Below, in pieces: positions 35,279 to 44,589 of a stretch of 64,000 nucleotides of DNA. Origin of the DNA: Pseudomonas guariconensis (GTDB taxonomy: Bacteria; Pseudomonadota; Gammaproteobacteria; Pseudomonadales; Pseudomonadaceae). The stretch covers positions 1 to 64,000 of the forward strand of contig NZ_JADLJL010000006.1 in assembly GCF_015680235.1 (NCBI RefSeq), written 5' to 3'. A model generated the notes under the pieces. The model saw nothing but the letters and a program-made list of their open reading frames with translations. It did no database searches and was not told the DNA's origin. The position numbers and the translations under genes were made by a program. Numbering within the stretch: the stretch's first letter is position 1; every line of letters starts with the position of its first letter.

Positions 35279-36817
35279 GTGTCCCAGTTCGCTCCGCCCC
35301 AGCCCCCCCTCGCCGATTGCTACGACCTTGCCGTGATCGGGGGGGGCATCAATGGCGTGGGTATTGCCGCCGACGCGGCCGGACGCGGGCTGAAGGTGTT
35401 CCTTTGCGAAAAGGACGACCTGGCCAGCCACACCTCTTCGGCCAGCAGCAAATTGATCCATGGGGGCCTGCGCTACCTCGAGCATTACGAATTCCGCCTG
35501 GTCCGCGAGGCATTGGCCGAGCGTGAGGTCTTGCTGGCCAAAGCACCGCACATCGTCAAACCGATGCGCTTCGTCCTGCCTCATCGTCCGCACCTGCGCC
35601 CAGCCTGGATGATCCGCGCCGGCCTGTTCCTCTACGACCACCTGGGCAAGCGCAAGCGCCTGGGTGCCTCCCGCAGCCTGCGCTTCGGCCCGGGCAACCC
35701 CCTCAAGCCGGCAATCACCCGTGGCTTCGAATACGCAGACTGCGCAGTGGACGATGCTCGACTGGTCGTGCTCAACGCCATGGCGGCCCGCGAGAAAGGC
35801 GCGCACATCCATACCCGCACCCGCTGCCTGCGCGCCGAGCGGGTCGATGGCGTCTGGGAAGTCGAGCTGCTGCACGCCGACGGCCGCCAGCAGAGCATCC
35901 GTGCCCGCGCCCTGGTCAACGCTGCGGGTCCATGGGTCGCCAGCTTCATCAAGGACGATCTGAAACTCGATGCCCCGTATGGCATTCGCCTGATCCAGGG
36001 CAGCCACATCATCGTCCCACGCCTGTACGAGGGCGAACATGCCTACATCCTGCAGAACGAGGACCAGCGCATCGTGTTCGCCATTCCGTACCTCGAGCGC
36101 TTCACCCTGATCGGCACCACCGACCGCGAATACAGCGGCGATCCTGCCAAGGTGGCGATCACTGAAGCTGAAACGGATTATTTGCTCAATGTGGTGAACG
36201 AGCATTTCAACCACCAGCTCGGTCGGGCCGATATCCTGCACACCTACTCGGGCGTGCGCCCGTTGTGCAATGACGAATCGGACAACCCCTCGGCCGTGAC
36301 CCGCGACTACACCCTGGCGCTGTCCGCCAGCGAGGGCCAGGCCCCGCTGCTGTCGGTGTTCGGCGGCAAGCTGACCACCTACCGGAAACTGGCCGAATCG
36401 GCCATGGCCGAGCTCAAGCCTTTCTTTACCCAGATGCGCGAAAGCTGGACGGCCGGCGCCGCGCTGCCTGGGGGAGAAAACATGACCACCGTCCAGGCGC
36501 TGGTGGACGCCATACTGGCCCGGTATGACTGGCTGCCCGTGGCGATCGCCACACGCTGGGCCAAGACCTACGGCAGCCGCACCTGGCGGCTGCTCGAAGG
36601 CGCCCAAGGGCCGGAAGATCTGGGCCAGTCCATCGGCGCGGGCCTGTTCACCCGTGAAGTGGATTACCTCTGCGCCGAGGAGTGGGCTGGCAGCGCCGAA
36701 GACATCCTGTGGCGCCGTAGCAAGCTCGGCCTTTTCACCAGCGAAGCCGAACGGCAAACCTTGGACGAATACCTGCAGCAAGCCCAGACCAGACGCGGAT
36801 CGGCACAGGCCGCCTGA
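35279..36817 (+). CDS. glpD: aerobic glycerol-3-phosphate dehydrogenase
   Basis: This 512-residue membrane-associated FAD enzyme oxidises glycerol 3-phosphate to dihydroxyacetone phosphate and feeds electrons to ubiquinone. The dinucleotide fold YDLAVIGGGINGVGIAADAAGRG begins near residue 15. It is followed by the FAD-contact SSKLIHGGLRYLE and the late TTYRKLAE. The start was placed at GTG 35279 because AGGAGG at 35266-35271 is ideally spaced and because this gives the length of the P. aeruginosa enzyme; the ATG at 35237 would lie inside the operator palindrome. It ends 11 bp before the convergent NEL gene. Confidence 0.95.
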   Translation: MSQFAPPQPPLADCYDLAVIGGGINGVGIAADAAGRGLKVFLCEKDDLASHTSSASSKLIHGGLRYLEHYEFRLVREALAEREVLLAKAPHIVKPMRFVLPHRPHLRPAWMIRAGLFLYDHLGKRKRLGASRSLRFGPGNPLKPAITRGFEYADCAVDDARLVVLNAMAAREKGAHIHTRTRCLRAERVDGVWEVELLHADGRQQSIRARALVNAAGPWVASFIKDDLKLDAPYGIRLIQGSHIIVPRLYEGEHAYILQNEDQRIVFAIPYLERFTLIGTTDREYSGDPAKVAITEAETDYLLNVVNEHFNHQLGRADILHTYSGVRPLCNDESDNPSAVTRDYTLALSASEGQAPLLSVFGGKLTTYRKLAESAMAELKPFFTQMRESWTAGAALPGGENMTTVQALVDAILARYDWLPVAIATRWAKTYGSRTWRLLEGAQGPEDLGQSIGAGLFTREVDYLCAEEWAGSAEDILWRRSKLGLFTSEAERQTLDEYLQQAQTRRGSAQAA

Positions 36818-36828
36818 CACGCGCAGCC

Positions 36829-39800
36829 TCAGGCCGGGTGGCGCTCGTAGGCTTCCCTGGCCAGGGCTCGCATCAGGGCCCGCCTGGCTGATTCATATTC
36901 CAGGCGCAGGCGCTCGGATTCCTGTACGTAGTCAAATTCCCGAACGGCCCGGGCGGATTCCGTCTGCTCCTGCCCAGCCGCTTCTGCGGCCGCGGCAGCC
37001 TTGGCCAGGCGTTCCTGGAACGGTTCGACCAGCGCATCGAACCGATCGGCATAGCGTTGCTGCACGTAATCGTGCCAGAACGGTCGCTGCGCCAAGGAAT
37101 CAATGATTGCTTCCGGAGTTTCGAGCCTGGCGATCTCATTTTGCGCAGAAAGCAGGTCACTGTCCCTGACCTTGGCAAAGCTGGGATGATGCATCCTGTC
37201 CAGCTCAATCGGCAGGTGATAGCGCTTGGCCATCCTCAATCGATAGGCGAGGATGATTTCAAGTTCATCGATGCCCATGGCCTCGGCCGCACGAAGCCTG
37301 TCGATGTGCTGCCGGGCAATGGTATCGACCAGGTCCAGTCGATAGAACGAGCGCCCCAGCTGGACCAACCGGCTTTCGAGCTGCGCTGGGGGAACGTCTT
37401 CGATACCTCTGAGCACCAACAAGCCGACTTCAAGCTGGTTGAGTACCATCACAGGGCGGTCGTCGCAAGTCGCGGTGCCGAACTGCACACGAAACAAGTG
37501 CTCCCGGACAGCTTCGCTCTGCTCGCAAGCATCCAGGATCCGCCAAATGCGACGCTGCAGATGCTCGGCATGTTCGATGAAATCGTCGCTGTCCGCCAGA
37601 TGCGCGAGAAAATGGAACAGTTCCTGTGAATCAGGCTCTTCGCGCAAGCGATTCCAGGTCGCTTCCCGTCGCCCTCGCAGTGCCTTGTCTGCGGTCCTGG
37701 TCCAGGCCCGACGTACGACTGCCTCCTCCCGCATCGGTCGATGCGAACCGCTGCCCTGGAGCTGCTCCAGGTACTGCTCTGACGCCTGGCCCAACGGATT
37801 GCCATGCAGGTTCAGGCGCCGCCAGGAAGCGATCATCCCATGCACGTTCTGACGCAGCCGCCGGATGCCATTGTCGCGGGCATTCACATAGGCCCGCCAG
37901 GGCATTTCCCGCACCGGGTCGGGGGCTTCGGTGAGGTCTGCCAGACGCAGCCCCAGATGGCGCAGGTTCGGCAAATGGGCAAGCGCTGGGCAACGCCCCA
38001 TGGGGTTGCCCCCGACCTCCACCACTTCGAGGCGGGACAACCCAGCCAAACGTTGGTCGACCAGAGGACTCGCGACGATCTGGTTGCCCGACAGCGTCAG
38101 GTGCCTGAGCCGACGCAACAGTTGCAGACCCGCAGGAACGGTCGTCAACTGGTTGCCATGCAGGTCGAGGGTATCGAGATTGGCGAAACGCCTCAGGAAC
38201 GCAGGATCCAGCGCCTCCAGATTCATCTTGCGCAATACCAGCCGCCGCACGTGGCTGAAATCGATACTCGCAGGCAATGTCGGAAGCTCATCCACCGGCT
38301 CACCGTCGATCACCAGTTCGTATTCGCCATCGGCACCTACCAGCTTGCGTCGCCAGCATCGGCGTATCGTGTCAGCGACCCGACGCCGCCTCAACAGATC
38401 AAGCGGATTGCGCCAACGCCCCTGCCAATCGCTCAGGGCGCTACGCAGCTCAGACAGTTGCTGCTGGAGTTCCACGTAATGACTCCACAGACTGGTGCTT
38501 CCTCCCCTGGCCTGACGCAGATACGTATCCAGCTCTTCTTCGCTGAGGGTCGGATAGATCTGGTGGATGCCTCGCCTGATCGCCCGTGTGCTGCTTTCCG
38601 GCCGACCGCTCAAGGCATAGCCCAGCCGCCCGTCGGCGAACCGTCGAGGCAGCCGCCATTGCGCTTGCGACTCCATGCCGAGCAGCCTTGCAAGCTGCTG
38701 ACGATTGTCGCGAGCCTGTTCCAGCAACCACCTGCTCAGTTGCGAAACGCTGGCCCTGGGACCGATCTGTGCCATCTGCGCCGGTCCCATCGTACGTAGC
38801 AGCATCGTCATCAGGCCACCCTCGGGTTCGAGCGAGCTGGCAGCGAGCTCCCCCAGCAACCGATAGCCGTGTTCGCCTTTGACGATGCAATGCGTCGTTC
38901 CAGCCTCCTGCGGACCGGCAGCGGCAAGCAACAACCCCTGTCCATTGCCGACGCGCAACTCCACCCGCACCGAACCGGGCCAGGGCGCCCGTTCGCCGAT
39001 CAAGCCCAGGGCCAGTTTTTCAGTGTCGGCGTTGACTGCCTGCCTCAAGCGCAGCCCCAGGCAGGCGCGATCAAGACGGCTGTCGTACAGATACTGGCGA
39101 ACCCGCTGTGCCATGGCCAACGGAACGCGCGAGGACGCCAGCAGTGCATCGACCTGATCACTGCTGGATTGCTCGAGGATTTCTTGCGCCCCCCGCCACG
39201 TCAGGTCGTGGTATTGGCCTAGCAGCAAGGTTTGTGCCTGGCTCGGCTCACCTGGCGCAGCGCCGATATGAACCTGAGATACCAGCGTCTGGGAGCGCGC
39301 AGAAGAGGCCTTGTGCGTCAGAAAACGCGCCTTGGCATCGAGCAGGCGTGCCGGGACGGGGCCGTTTTCCACGCGCAATCGGCGCAACTGGTCAATGCTC
39401 AGCCCTGTGATCGCCAACAGATCTTCGGCCTCGCTCTCCAGCAGTTCGGCGAACTCACTTCCTGCCAGGCCTTCCAGCAGGTGCCCGGCACTGCGCAGGC
39501 CGTGGGGTTGATCGGGATCATGGGCCAATCTGGCCTGACCATCCTTGACCCGCGGGTGCAGGTCATCGACGAAGGGCACGCGTCGGAAACCATGGACGAC
39601 TCCCGCCAGGGCACCTGTGACGAACAGATTCTGCGCCACGCCATACACGTGATCCAACGCGCCCTGGCGATCGCCCAGGCGCCAGCTTCGATAGCCGTCG
39701 AACACCTCCTCAGCCAATTCCACGGCGCACTCCAGCAACAGCAGCTCTCCCAGCACCGGCACGAACATCCCGGCCAGGCCCAGCAGACTGAATCCGGCGC

Positions 39801-40962
39801 TCTTCATTTCCTGAAGGCGTGCATGCCGGCTGGCCATGTCCTCATCCCCGGTGGGCACCGCCAGGGCGCGGGCGTTTTCAACGATGCTTTCCATCTGCAC
39901 CGCTCGTAGATATTGGAACAGGTCACCCGGGATGACGAAATGACGCCCATCGAGCTCGACCGGCGCTCCTGCTGCCGTGTTCGACAGCGCCTTTGCCAGA
40001 GCGCTGTCGAACGAGAGCCGGTCCTCTTCCTTGATGAAACGGGCAAAGAAACGTCGATAGGCCTGCTGACGCAGGCGACTTGCCAGGGAGCGGTACAACG
40101 AAGCCCAGCTTCGATGCCAACCTACAGCTTGCTGCGGGTCGCCCGGGATCCAAGCGACCACGCCCTCCACGGGTGCGTCGCGATCAGACCGCAACTCCAG
40201 TGTGACCACGCCCGCCACGCGCTTGCCCAGCAGCCAGAGCTGGCAAGGCGTGACCACTCCGGCGCAGCGCTGGGCATTCGGATCGACAAGGGTTATGGGC
40301 AGTGCTTGCCGGTAGCTGGCTTCATCAAGCGCCCCCTTGAGCGCGGCCATGCGCACCGCCGCTTCCATCCGTGCGCGAAGGCTGTCTTCGAACAACCGCT
40401 CGACAGCTTGCCGCGCGTGCCCTTCAGCATGCCCGGGCCGCTCGGCGGGCAACAGCACGCTGGCAATCTTGTGCTGGTACGCCCCGCCAATATCCACTTG
40501 CCTGCACAATCTGACGAAGACTTCGAAGCTCAGCGCCAACCGAACACCCTGCGCATTCTGCAACAGCGCCTTGCGAAAGATCGAAGGCTTGGTCTCTTCC
40601 TGGTGATAGTTGTGCAGCGCGGCGGCCAATGCACTCTGCCGGGAATGGTAAGTGAACCGAGGCGCATAGAGTTTCGATGCAGCCGAAGGCAGCTCCACGC
40701 TCTGCTCGATGGCGACCCAGATACGTCTTGGATCAGGGTCGGCCAAGCCTGCCTTGCGTAACGCTGGTGCAAGCAATGAAACGGCGAACTCATCCAGCGC
40801 CGGGATCTGTCGCAACAGATGTCCCAGCCGCTCTGTGCTTTCCTGCTCCCTGCGCAACGCTTGGTGAAATGCAGTGCGCTGATCGGGTGCAGCTTGCCTG
40901 AACCAATCCGGCAACCGCTGCGCAATCAAAGCGTCGATCGAATCCATGGGAAAGGACTGCAT
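36829..40962 (-). CDS. NEL-type E3 ubiquitin ligase-like protein with leucine-rich repeats
   Basis: This very large protein (1377 residues) has three recognisable parts. The N-terminal 850 residues resemble the dermonecrotic-toxin-like region found in many Pseudomonas proteins, with helices and a short hydrophobic segment near residue 400 (SLLGLAGMFVPVLGELLLLE). A leucine-rich repeat region follows at about 910-1050, with units such as LDTLDLHGNQLTTVP and LRHLTLSGNQIV. The C-terminal 300 residues match the NEL domain of IpaH/SspH-type E3 ubiquitin ligases. The catalytic motif reads TATCDDR with Cys1166, and the aspartates that follow the cysteine are kept. The start at 40962 has AAGAGG 8 nt upstream. 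Such proteins are type III effectors in enteric pathogens; the secretion route here is unknown, and no signal peptide is present. Confidence 0.82.
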   Translation of the reverse strand: MQSFPMDSIDALIAQRLPDWFRQAAPDQRTAFHQALRREQESTERLGHLLRQIPALDEFAVSLLAPALRKAGLADPDPRRIWVAIEQSVELPSAASKLYAPRFTYHSRQSALAAALHNYHQEETKPSIFRKALLQNAQGVRLALSFEVFVRLCRQVDIGGAYQHKIASVLLPAERPGHAEGHARQAVERLFEDSLRARMEAAVRMAALKGALDEASYRQALPITLVDPNAQRCAGVVTPCQLWLLGKRVAGVVTLELRSDRDAPVEGVVAWIPGDPQQAVGWHRSWASLYRSLASRLRQQAYRRFFARFIKEEDRLSFDSALAKALSNTAAGAPVELDGRHFVIPGDLFQYLRAVQMESIVENARALAVPTGDEDMASRHARLQEMKSAGFSLLGLAGMFVPVLGELLLLECAVELAEEVFDGYRSWRLGDRQGALDHVYGVAQNLFVTGALAGVVHGFRRVPFVDDLHPRVKDGQARLAHDPDQPHGLRSAGHLLEGLAGSEFAELLESEAEDLLAITGLSIDQLRRLRVENGPVPARLLDAKARFLTHKASSARSQTLVSQVHIGAAPGEPSQAQTLLLGQYHDLTWRGAQEILEQSSSDQVDALLASSRVPLAMAQRVRQYLYDSRLDRACLGLRLRQAVNADTEKLALGLIGERAPWPGSVRVELRVGNGQGLLLAAAGPQEAGTTHCIVKGEHGYRLLGELAASSLEPEGGLMTMLLRTMGPAQMAQIGPRASVSQLSRWLLEQARDNRQQLARLLGMESQAQWRLPRRFADGRLGYALSGRPESSTRAIRRGIHQIYPTLSEEELDTYLRQARGGSTSLWSHYVELQQQLSELRSALSDWQGRWRNPLDLLRRRRVADTIRRCWRRKLVGADGEYELVIDGEPVDELPTLPASIDFSHVRRLVLRKMNLEALDPAFLRRFANLDTLDLHGNQLTTVPAGLQLLRRLRHLTLSGNQIVASPLVDQRLAGLSRLEVVEVGGNPMGRCPALAHLPNLRHLGLRLADLTEAPDPVREMPWRAYVNARDNGIRRLRQNVHGMIASWRRLNLHGNPLGQASEQYLEQLQGSGSHRPMREEAVVRRAWTRTADKALRGRREATWNRLREEPDSQELFHFLAHLADSDDFIEHAEHLQRRIWRILDACEQSEAVREHLFRVQFGTATCDDRPVMVLNQLEVGLLVLRGIEDVPPAQLESRLVQLGRSFYRLDLVDTIARQHIDRLRAAEAMGIDELEIILAYRLRMAKRYHLPIELDRMHHPSFAKVRDSDLLSAQNEIARLETPEAIIDSLAQRPFWHDYVQQRYADRFDALVEPFQERLAKAAAAAEAAGQEQTESARAVREFDYVQESERLRLEYESARRALMRALAREAYERHPA

Positions 40963-41074
40963 GGGCACAACCTCTTGACGTCGAAAGACATCAGTCGATC
41001 ATTTGCCCGCCATTGCCCAGCGGCATTTATTAGCTACCTGTGTGCCGATTGCGGAAACATCTCGCAGGCACCCG

Positions 41075-41088
41075 TTCGGATTTCCGAA
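41075..41088. promoter_or_regulatory. AauR activator site (perfect)
   Basis: TTCGG-ATTT-CCGAA is a perfect inverted repeat of the type reported for AauR of P. putida (TTCGG-N4-CCGAA). It lies about 135 bp upstream of the predicted transcript start, a usual place for a sigma-54 enhancer. Confidence 0.8.
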
Positions 41089-41105
41089 TGACCACCACGC
41101 ACCCA

Positions 41106-41119
41106 TTCGGAAAACCGTA
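41106..41119. promoter_or_regulatory. second, imperfect AauR-type site
   Basis: TTCGG-AAAA-CCGTA differs at one position from the inverted repeat TTCGG-N4-CCGAA. Its centre is 31 bp, about three helical turns, from the first site, which allows two activator dimers on the same face. Confidence 0.55.
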
Positions 41120-41194
41120 CAACTAAACCTTCGCGCAATCGTCAAAAAACATTAATGCTCCCGTGTTTTCGGGCTTTATGATCGATATCAGGGC

Positions 41195-41211
41195 TTGGCA
41201 CGACTCATGCT
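41195..41211 (+). promoter_or_regulatory. sigma-54 promoter of aatJ
   Basis: TTGGCACGACTCATGCT matches the -24/-12 consensus TGGCACG-N4-TTGCW at all but one position, including the invariant GG and GC spaced by 10 bp. The predicted start of transcription is near 41222. The operon encodes its own sigma-54 activator AauR downstream. Confidence 0.85.
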
Positions 41212-41309
41212 CTACACTCAATAGCCGAATGCACCCGCTTCTTGCTGTATTCGTAGAACGAAGAGTCCGCCAACGGCTCCATAAAAAAAACAACGTCGAG
41301 GAAAATTTG

Positions 41310-42230
41310 ATGCGTATCGTTCGTCAACTGTTGGGCGCCGCCATCGCGGCTGCGGTCATCGCTTCGCCCGCCATGGCCGAAGAGCTGACCGGCACCCTGA
41401 AGAAGATCAAGGATTCGGGCACCATCACCCTGGGCCACCGCGACTCCTCCATTCCGTTTTCCTATCTGGCAGGCAAGCCACAGCCTGTGGGCTACTCCCA
41501 CGACATCCAGCTGGCCGTCGTCGAAGCGCTGAAAAAACAGCTCAACGTGCCTGACCTCAAGGTGCGCTACAACCTCGTCACCTCCCAGACCCGCATCCCG
41601 CTGGTGCAGAACGGCACCGTGGACCTGGAGTGCGGCTCCACCACCAACAACGTCGAACGCCAGCAACAGGTCGGCTTCTCGGTGGGCATCTTCGAAGTCG
41701 GTACCCGTCTGCTGACCAAGGTCAAGGACGGTCAACCGGCCTACAAGGACTTCCCGGACCTGGCCGGCAAGAACGTGGTGACCACCGCTGGCACCACCTC
41801 CGAGCGCATCCTCAAGGCGATGAACGCCGACAAGCAGATGAAGATGAACGTGATCTCCGCAAAAGACCACGGCGAAGCCTTCAACATGCTCGAAAGCGGC
41901 CGCGCCGTGGCCTTCATGATGGACGACGCCCTGCTGGCCGGCGAGATGGCCAAGGCACGCAAGCCTGCAGACTGGGTCATCACCGGCACGCCACAGTCCT
42001 ACGAGATCTACGGCTGCATGGTGCGCAAGGGTGACGAGGCGTTCAAGAAAGCGGTCGATGACGCCATCATCGCTTACTTCAAGTCGGGCGAAGTCAACAA
42101 GAGCTACGAGAAGTGGTTCCAACAGCCGATCCCGCCAAAGGGCCTGAACCTGAACTTCCCGATGAGCGAAGAGCTGAAAAAACTGATCGCCGAGCCGACC
42201 GACAAGGCGGCGGACGAGAAGAAGTCCTGA
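41310..42230 (+). CDS. aatJ: glutamate/aspartate ABC transporter binding protein
   Basis: This 306-residue periplasmic binding protein for acidic amino acids is the ligand-catching component of AatJQMP. The signal peptide MRIVRQLLGAAIAAAVIASP with cleavage after AMA (residue 23) is clear. The mature part follows the GltI family: GTITLGHRDSSIPFSY, VRYNLVTSQTRIPLVQNGTVDLECGSTTN and the hinge. The start at 41310 has GAGG upstream; longer readings contain no signal sequence. It is first in a sigma-54-dependent operon. A stem-loop in the 145-bp gap before aatQ probably raises the level of this subunit over the membrane parts. Confidence 0.95.
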   Translation: MRIVRQLLGAAIAAAVIASPAMAEELTGTLKKIKDSGTITLGHRDSSIPFSYLAGKPQPVGYSHDIQLAVVEALKKQLNVPDLKVRYNLVTSQTRIPLVQNGTVDLECGSTTNNVERQQQVGFSVGIFEVGTRLLTKVKDGQPAYKDFPDLAGKNVVTTAGTTSERILKAMNADKQMKMNVISAKDHGEAFNMLESGRAVAFMMDDALLAGEMAKARKPADWVITGTPQSYEIYGCMVRKGDEAFKKAVDDAIIAYFKSGEVNKSYEKWFQQPIPPKGLNLNFPMSEELKKLIAEPTDKAADEKKS

Positions 42231-42305
42231 TCCTCAGCCAGTGGCCGGGTGCTCGAGCCGAGCAGTAAACAACCCGACAGGCCACTCATTAGTGTCTAAC
42301 CTTTC

Positions 42306-42332
42306 AACCGAGGGCGTTCGCCGCCCTCGGTT
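42306..42332 (+). other. stem-loop between aatJ and aatQ
   Basis: AACCGAGGGCG and CGCCCTCGGTT form an 11-bp stem with a 5-nt loop. No long U-tract follows, so partial termination or 3'-end protection of the aatJ message is likelier than full termination. Such loops are common after binding-protein genes of ABC operons. Confidence 0.7.
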
Positions 42333-42375
42333 GCTCGAAGGTGCCCGTGAAACAACCGTCTGAGGGGAAATCCCG

Positions 42376-43122
42376 ATGAATTACAACTGGGACTGGGGCG
42401 TGTTCTTCAAGTCCACCGGCGTGGGTAGCGAAACCTACCTGGACTGGTACATCGCCGGTCTGGGCTGGACCATCGCCATCGCCATCTCCGCCTGGATCAT
42501 CGCCTTGCTGCTGGGCTCGCTGCTCGGCGTGATGCGCACCGTGCCGAACCGCCTGGTGTCGGGCATCGCCACCGCCTACGTGGAGCTGTTCCGCAACGTG
42601 CCGCTGCTGGTGCAGCTGTTCATCTGGTACTTCCTGGTACCCGACCTGCTGCCGGAGGGCTTGCAGGAATGGTTCAAGCAAGACCTCAACCCGACCACCT
42701 CGGCGCTGATCAGCGTGGTCATCTGCCTGGGCTTGTTCACCGCCGCGCGGGTCTGCGAACAGGTGCGCACCGGCATCCAGGCCCTGCCCCGAGGCCAGGA
42801 AGCCGCCGCCCGCGCCATGGGCTTCACCCTGCCGCAGATCTACAACAACGTGCTGCTGCCCCAGGCGTACCGGATCATCATTCCGCCACTTACCTCGGAA
42901 TTCCTGAACGTATTCAAGAACTCCTCGGTGGCTTCGCTGATCGGCCTGATGGAGCTGCTGGCGCAGACCAAGCAGACCGCCGAGTTCTCCGCCAACCTCT
43001 TCGAGGCCTTCACCTTGGCCACCCTGATCTACTTCACCCTCAACATGGGTCTGATGCTGCTCATGCGCATGGTCGAGAAGAAAGTCTCGGTGCCTGGCCT
43101 GATTTCCGTGGGGGGCAAGTAA
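42376..43122 (+). CDS. aatQ: glutamate/aspartate ABC permease subunit AatQ
   Basis: This 248-residue inner-membrane subunit resembles GltJ/HisM-type permeases. About five membrane spans are visible. The cytoplasmic loop that contacts the ATPase is EAAARAMGFTLPQIYNNVLLPQAYRIIIPPL near residues 140-170 (EAA motif). The N-terminus MNYNWDWGVFFKSTGVGSET is typical. The start follows AGGGGA. The next gene starts directly after the stop, so the two permease subunits are made together and form a heterodimeric channel. Confidence 0.94.
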   Translation: MNYNWDWGVFFKSTGVGSETYLDWYIAGLGWTIAIAISAWIIALLLGSLLGVMRTVPNRLVSGIATAYVELFRNVPLLVQLFIWYFLVPDLLPEGLQEWFKQDLNPTTSALISVVICLGLFTAARVCEQVRTGIQALPRGQEAAARAMGFTLPQIYNNVLLPQAYRIIIPPLTSEFLNVFKNSSVASLIGLMELLAQTKQTAEFSANLFEAFTLATLIYFTLNMGLMLLMRMVEKKVSVPGLISVGGK

Positions 43123-43794
43123 ATGGAAATGGACTTCAGCGAAATCATCCCTGCCCTGCCAGCCCTCTGGGAAGGCATGGTCATGACGCTCCAACTGATG
43201 GTCATGGGCGTGGTCGGCGGTATCGTGTTGGGTACGATCCTGGCGCTGATGCGCCTGTCGTCGAGCAAGCTGCTGTCGAACCTGGCCGGTGCCTACGTCA
43301 ACTACTTCCGCTCCATCCCGCTGCTGCTGGTGATCACCTGGTTCTACCTGGCGGTGCCATTCGTGCTGCGCTGGATCACCGGCGAAGACACCCCGGTGGG
43401 TGCCTTCACCTCCTGCGTGGTGGCGTTCATGATGTTCGAGGCCGCGTACTTCTGCGAAATCGTGCGTGCCGGGGTGCAGTCGATCTCCAAGGGTCAGATG
43501 GGCGCCGCGCAGGCACTGGGCATGACCTATGGCCAGACCATGCGTCTGATCATCCTGCCCCAGGCATTCCGCAAGATGACCCCATTGCTGCTGCAACAGA
43601 GCATCATCCTGTTCCAGGACACCTCGCTGGTCTACACCGTGGGCCTGGTGGACTTCCTCAACTCGGCCCGCTCCAACGGCGATATCATCGGGCGCTCCCA
43701 TGAGTTCCTGATCTTCGCCGGTGTCGTCTACTTCCTCATCAGCTTCTCCGCTTCGTGGCTGGTCAAGCGCCTGCAAAAAAGGATCACCGTATGA
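43123..43794 (+). CDS. aatM: glutamate/aspartate ABC permease subunit AatM
   Basis: This 223-residue inner-membrane subunit resembles GltK. It has about five membrane spans and the EAA loop [23 protein letters not shown] at about residues 128-150, which docks onto the ATPase. It begins immediately after aatQ with no spacer and overlaps aatP by 4 bp (ATGA at 43791). Together with AatQ it makes the transport pore for glutamate and aspartate. Confidence 0.94.
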   Translation: MEMDFSEIIPALPALWEGMVMTLQLMVMGVVGGIVLGTILALMRLSSSKLLSNLAGAYVNYFRSIPLLLVITWFYLAVPFVLRWITGEDTPVGAFTSCVVAFMMFEAAYFCEIVRAGVQSISKGQMGAAQALGMTYGQTMRLIILPQAFRKMTPLLLQQSIILFQDTSLVYTVGLVDFLNSARSNGDIIGRSHEFLIFAGVVYFLISFSASWLVKRLQKRITV

Positions 43795-44525
43795 TTTCCA
43801 TCAAGAACGTCAACAAGTGGTACGGGGACTTCCAGGTGCTGACCGACTGCAGCACCGAGGTCAAGAAAGGCGAGGTGGTAGTGGTCTGCGGCCCATCCGG
43901 CTCGGGCAAGTCCACCCTGATCAAGTGCGTCAACGCCCTGGAGCCGTTCCAGAAAGGTGACATCGTCGTCGACGGCACCTCGATCGCCGACCCCAAGACC
44001 AACCTGCCCAAACTGCGTTCGCGGGTGGGCATGGTGTTCCAGCACTTCGAACTGTTCCCGCACCTGTCGATCACCGAGAACCTGACCATCGCCCAGCGCA
44101 AGGTGCTCGGCCGCAGCGAAGCGGAAGCCACCAAGAAGGGCCTGGCCCTGCTTGACCGCGTCGGCCTGGGCGCCCACGCCAAGAAACACCCCGGCCAGCT
44201 CTCTGGTGGCCAGCAACAGCGCGTGGCCATCGCCCGCGCGCTGTCGATGGACCCGATCGTCATGCTGTTCGACGAACCGACCTCGGCGCTGGACCCGGAG
44301 ATGGTCAACGAAGTGCTGGACGTGATGGTCGAATTGGCCCACGAGGGCATGACCATGATGTGCGTGACCCACGAGATGGGCTTTGCCCGCAAGGTGGCCA
44401 ACCGGGTGATCTTCATGGACAAGGGCAGCATCATCGAGGATTGCCAGAAGGAAGACTTCTTCGGCAACCCTGAAGGCCGCCACGAACGCACCCAGCATTT
44501 CCTCAGCAAGATCCTGCAGCACTGA
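43791..44525 (+). CDS. aatP: glutamate/aspartate ABC transporter ATPase
   Basis: This 244-residue ATPase is of the polar amino acid family (GltL-like). Walker [10 protein letters not shown] begins near residue 37. The Q-loop is [14 protein letters not shown], the signature is [15 protein letters not shown] and Walker B is [12 protein letters not shown]. The switch histidine lies in [10 protein letters not shown]. The start at 43791 overlaps aatM by 4 bp; the longer reading from 43755 lies within aatM. It powers uptake by AatJQMP. A GC hairpin (44537-44563) separates it from the two-component genes that control the operon. Confidence 0.95.
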   Translation: MISIKNVNKWYGDFQVLTDCSTEVKKGEVVVVCGPSGSGKSTLIKCVNALEPFQKGDIVVDGTSIADPKTNLPKLRSRVGMVFQHFELFPHLSITENLTIAQRKVLGRSEAEATKKGLALLDRVGLGAHAKKHPGQLSGGQQQRVAIARALSMDPIVMLFDEPTSALDPEMVNEVLDVMVELAHEGMTMMCVTHEMGFARKVANRVIFMDKGSIIEDCQKEDFFGNPEGRHERTQHFLSKILQH

Positions 44526-44536
44526 GTCGGCCCGTG

Positions 44537-44563
44537 CCGCTGCCCGGTGCATCCGGGCAGCGG
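44537..44563 (+). other. hairpin between aatP and aauS
   Basis: CCGCTGCCCGG and CCGGGCAGCGG form a perfect 11-bp stem with a 5-nt loop. No T-run follows. It is positioned to attenuate transcription from the transporter genes into aauSR, so the regulators would be made at a lower level. Confidence 0.65.
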
Positions 44564-44589
44564 ACGCTGGTCGTGACAAGGCCACTGTG

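Larger units (their letters stand above)
40963..41309 (+). promoter_or_regulatory. aatJ regulatory region
   Basis: This 347-bp gap between the divergent NEL gene and aatJ holds the AauR-type sites at 41075-41119 and the sigma-54 promoter at 41195-41211, listed separately. The leader from about 41222 to the start is A-rich (ATAAAAAAAACAACG) and ends in GAGG before the ATG. No gene is visible. Confidence 0.7.
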
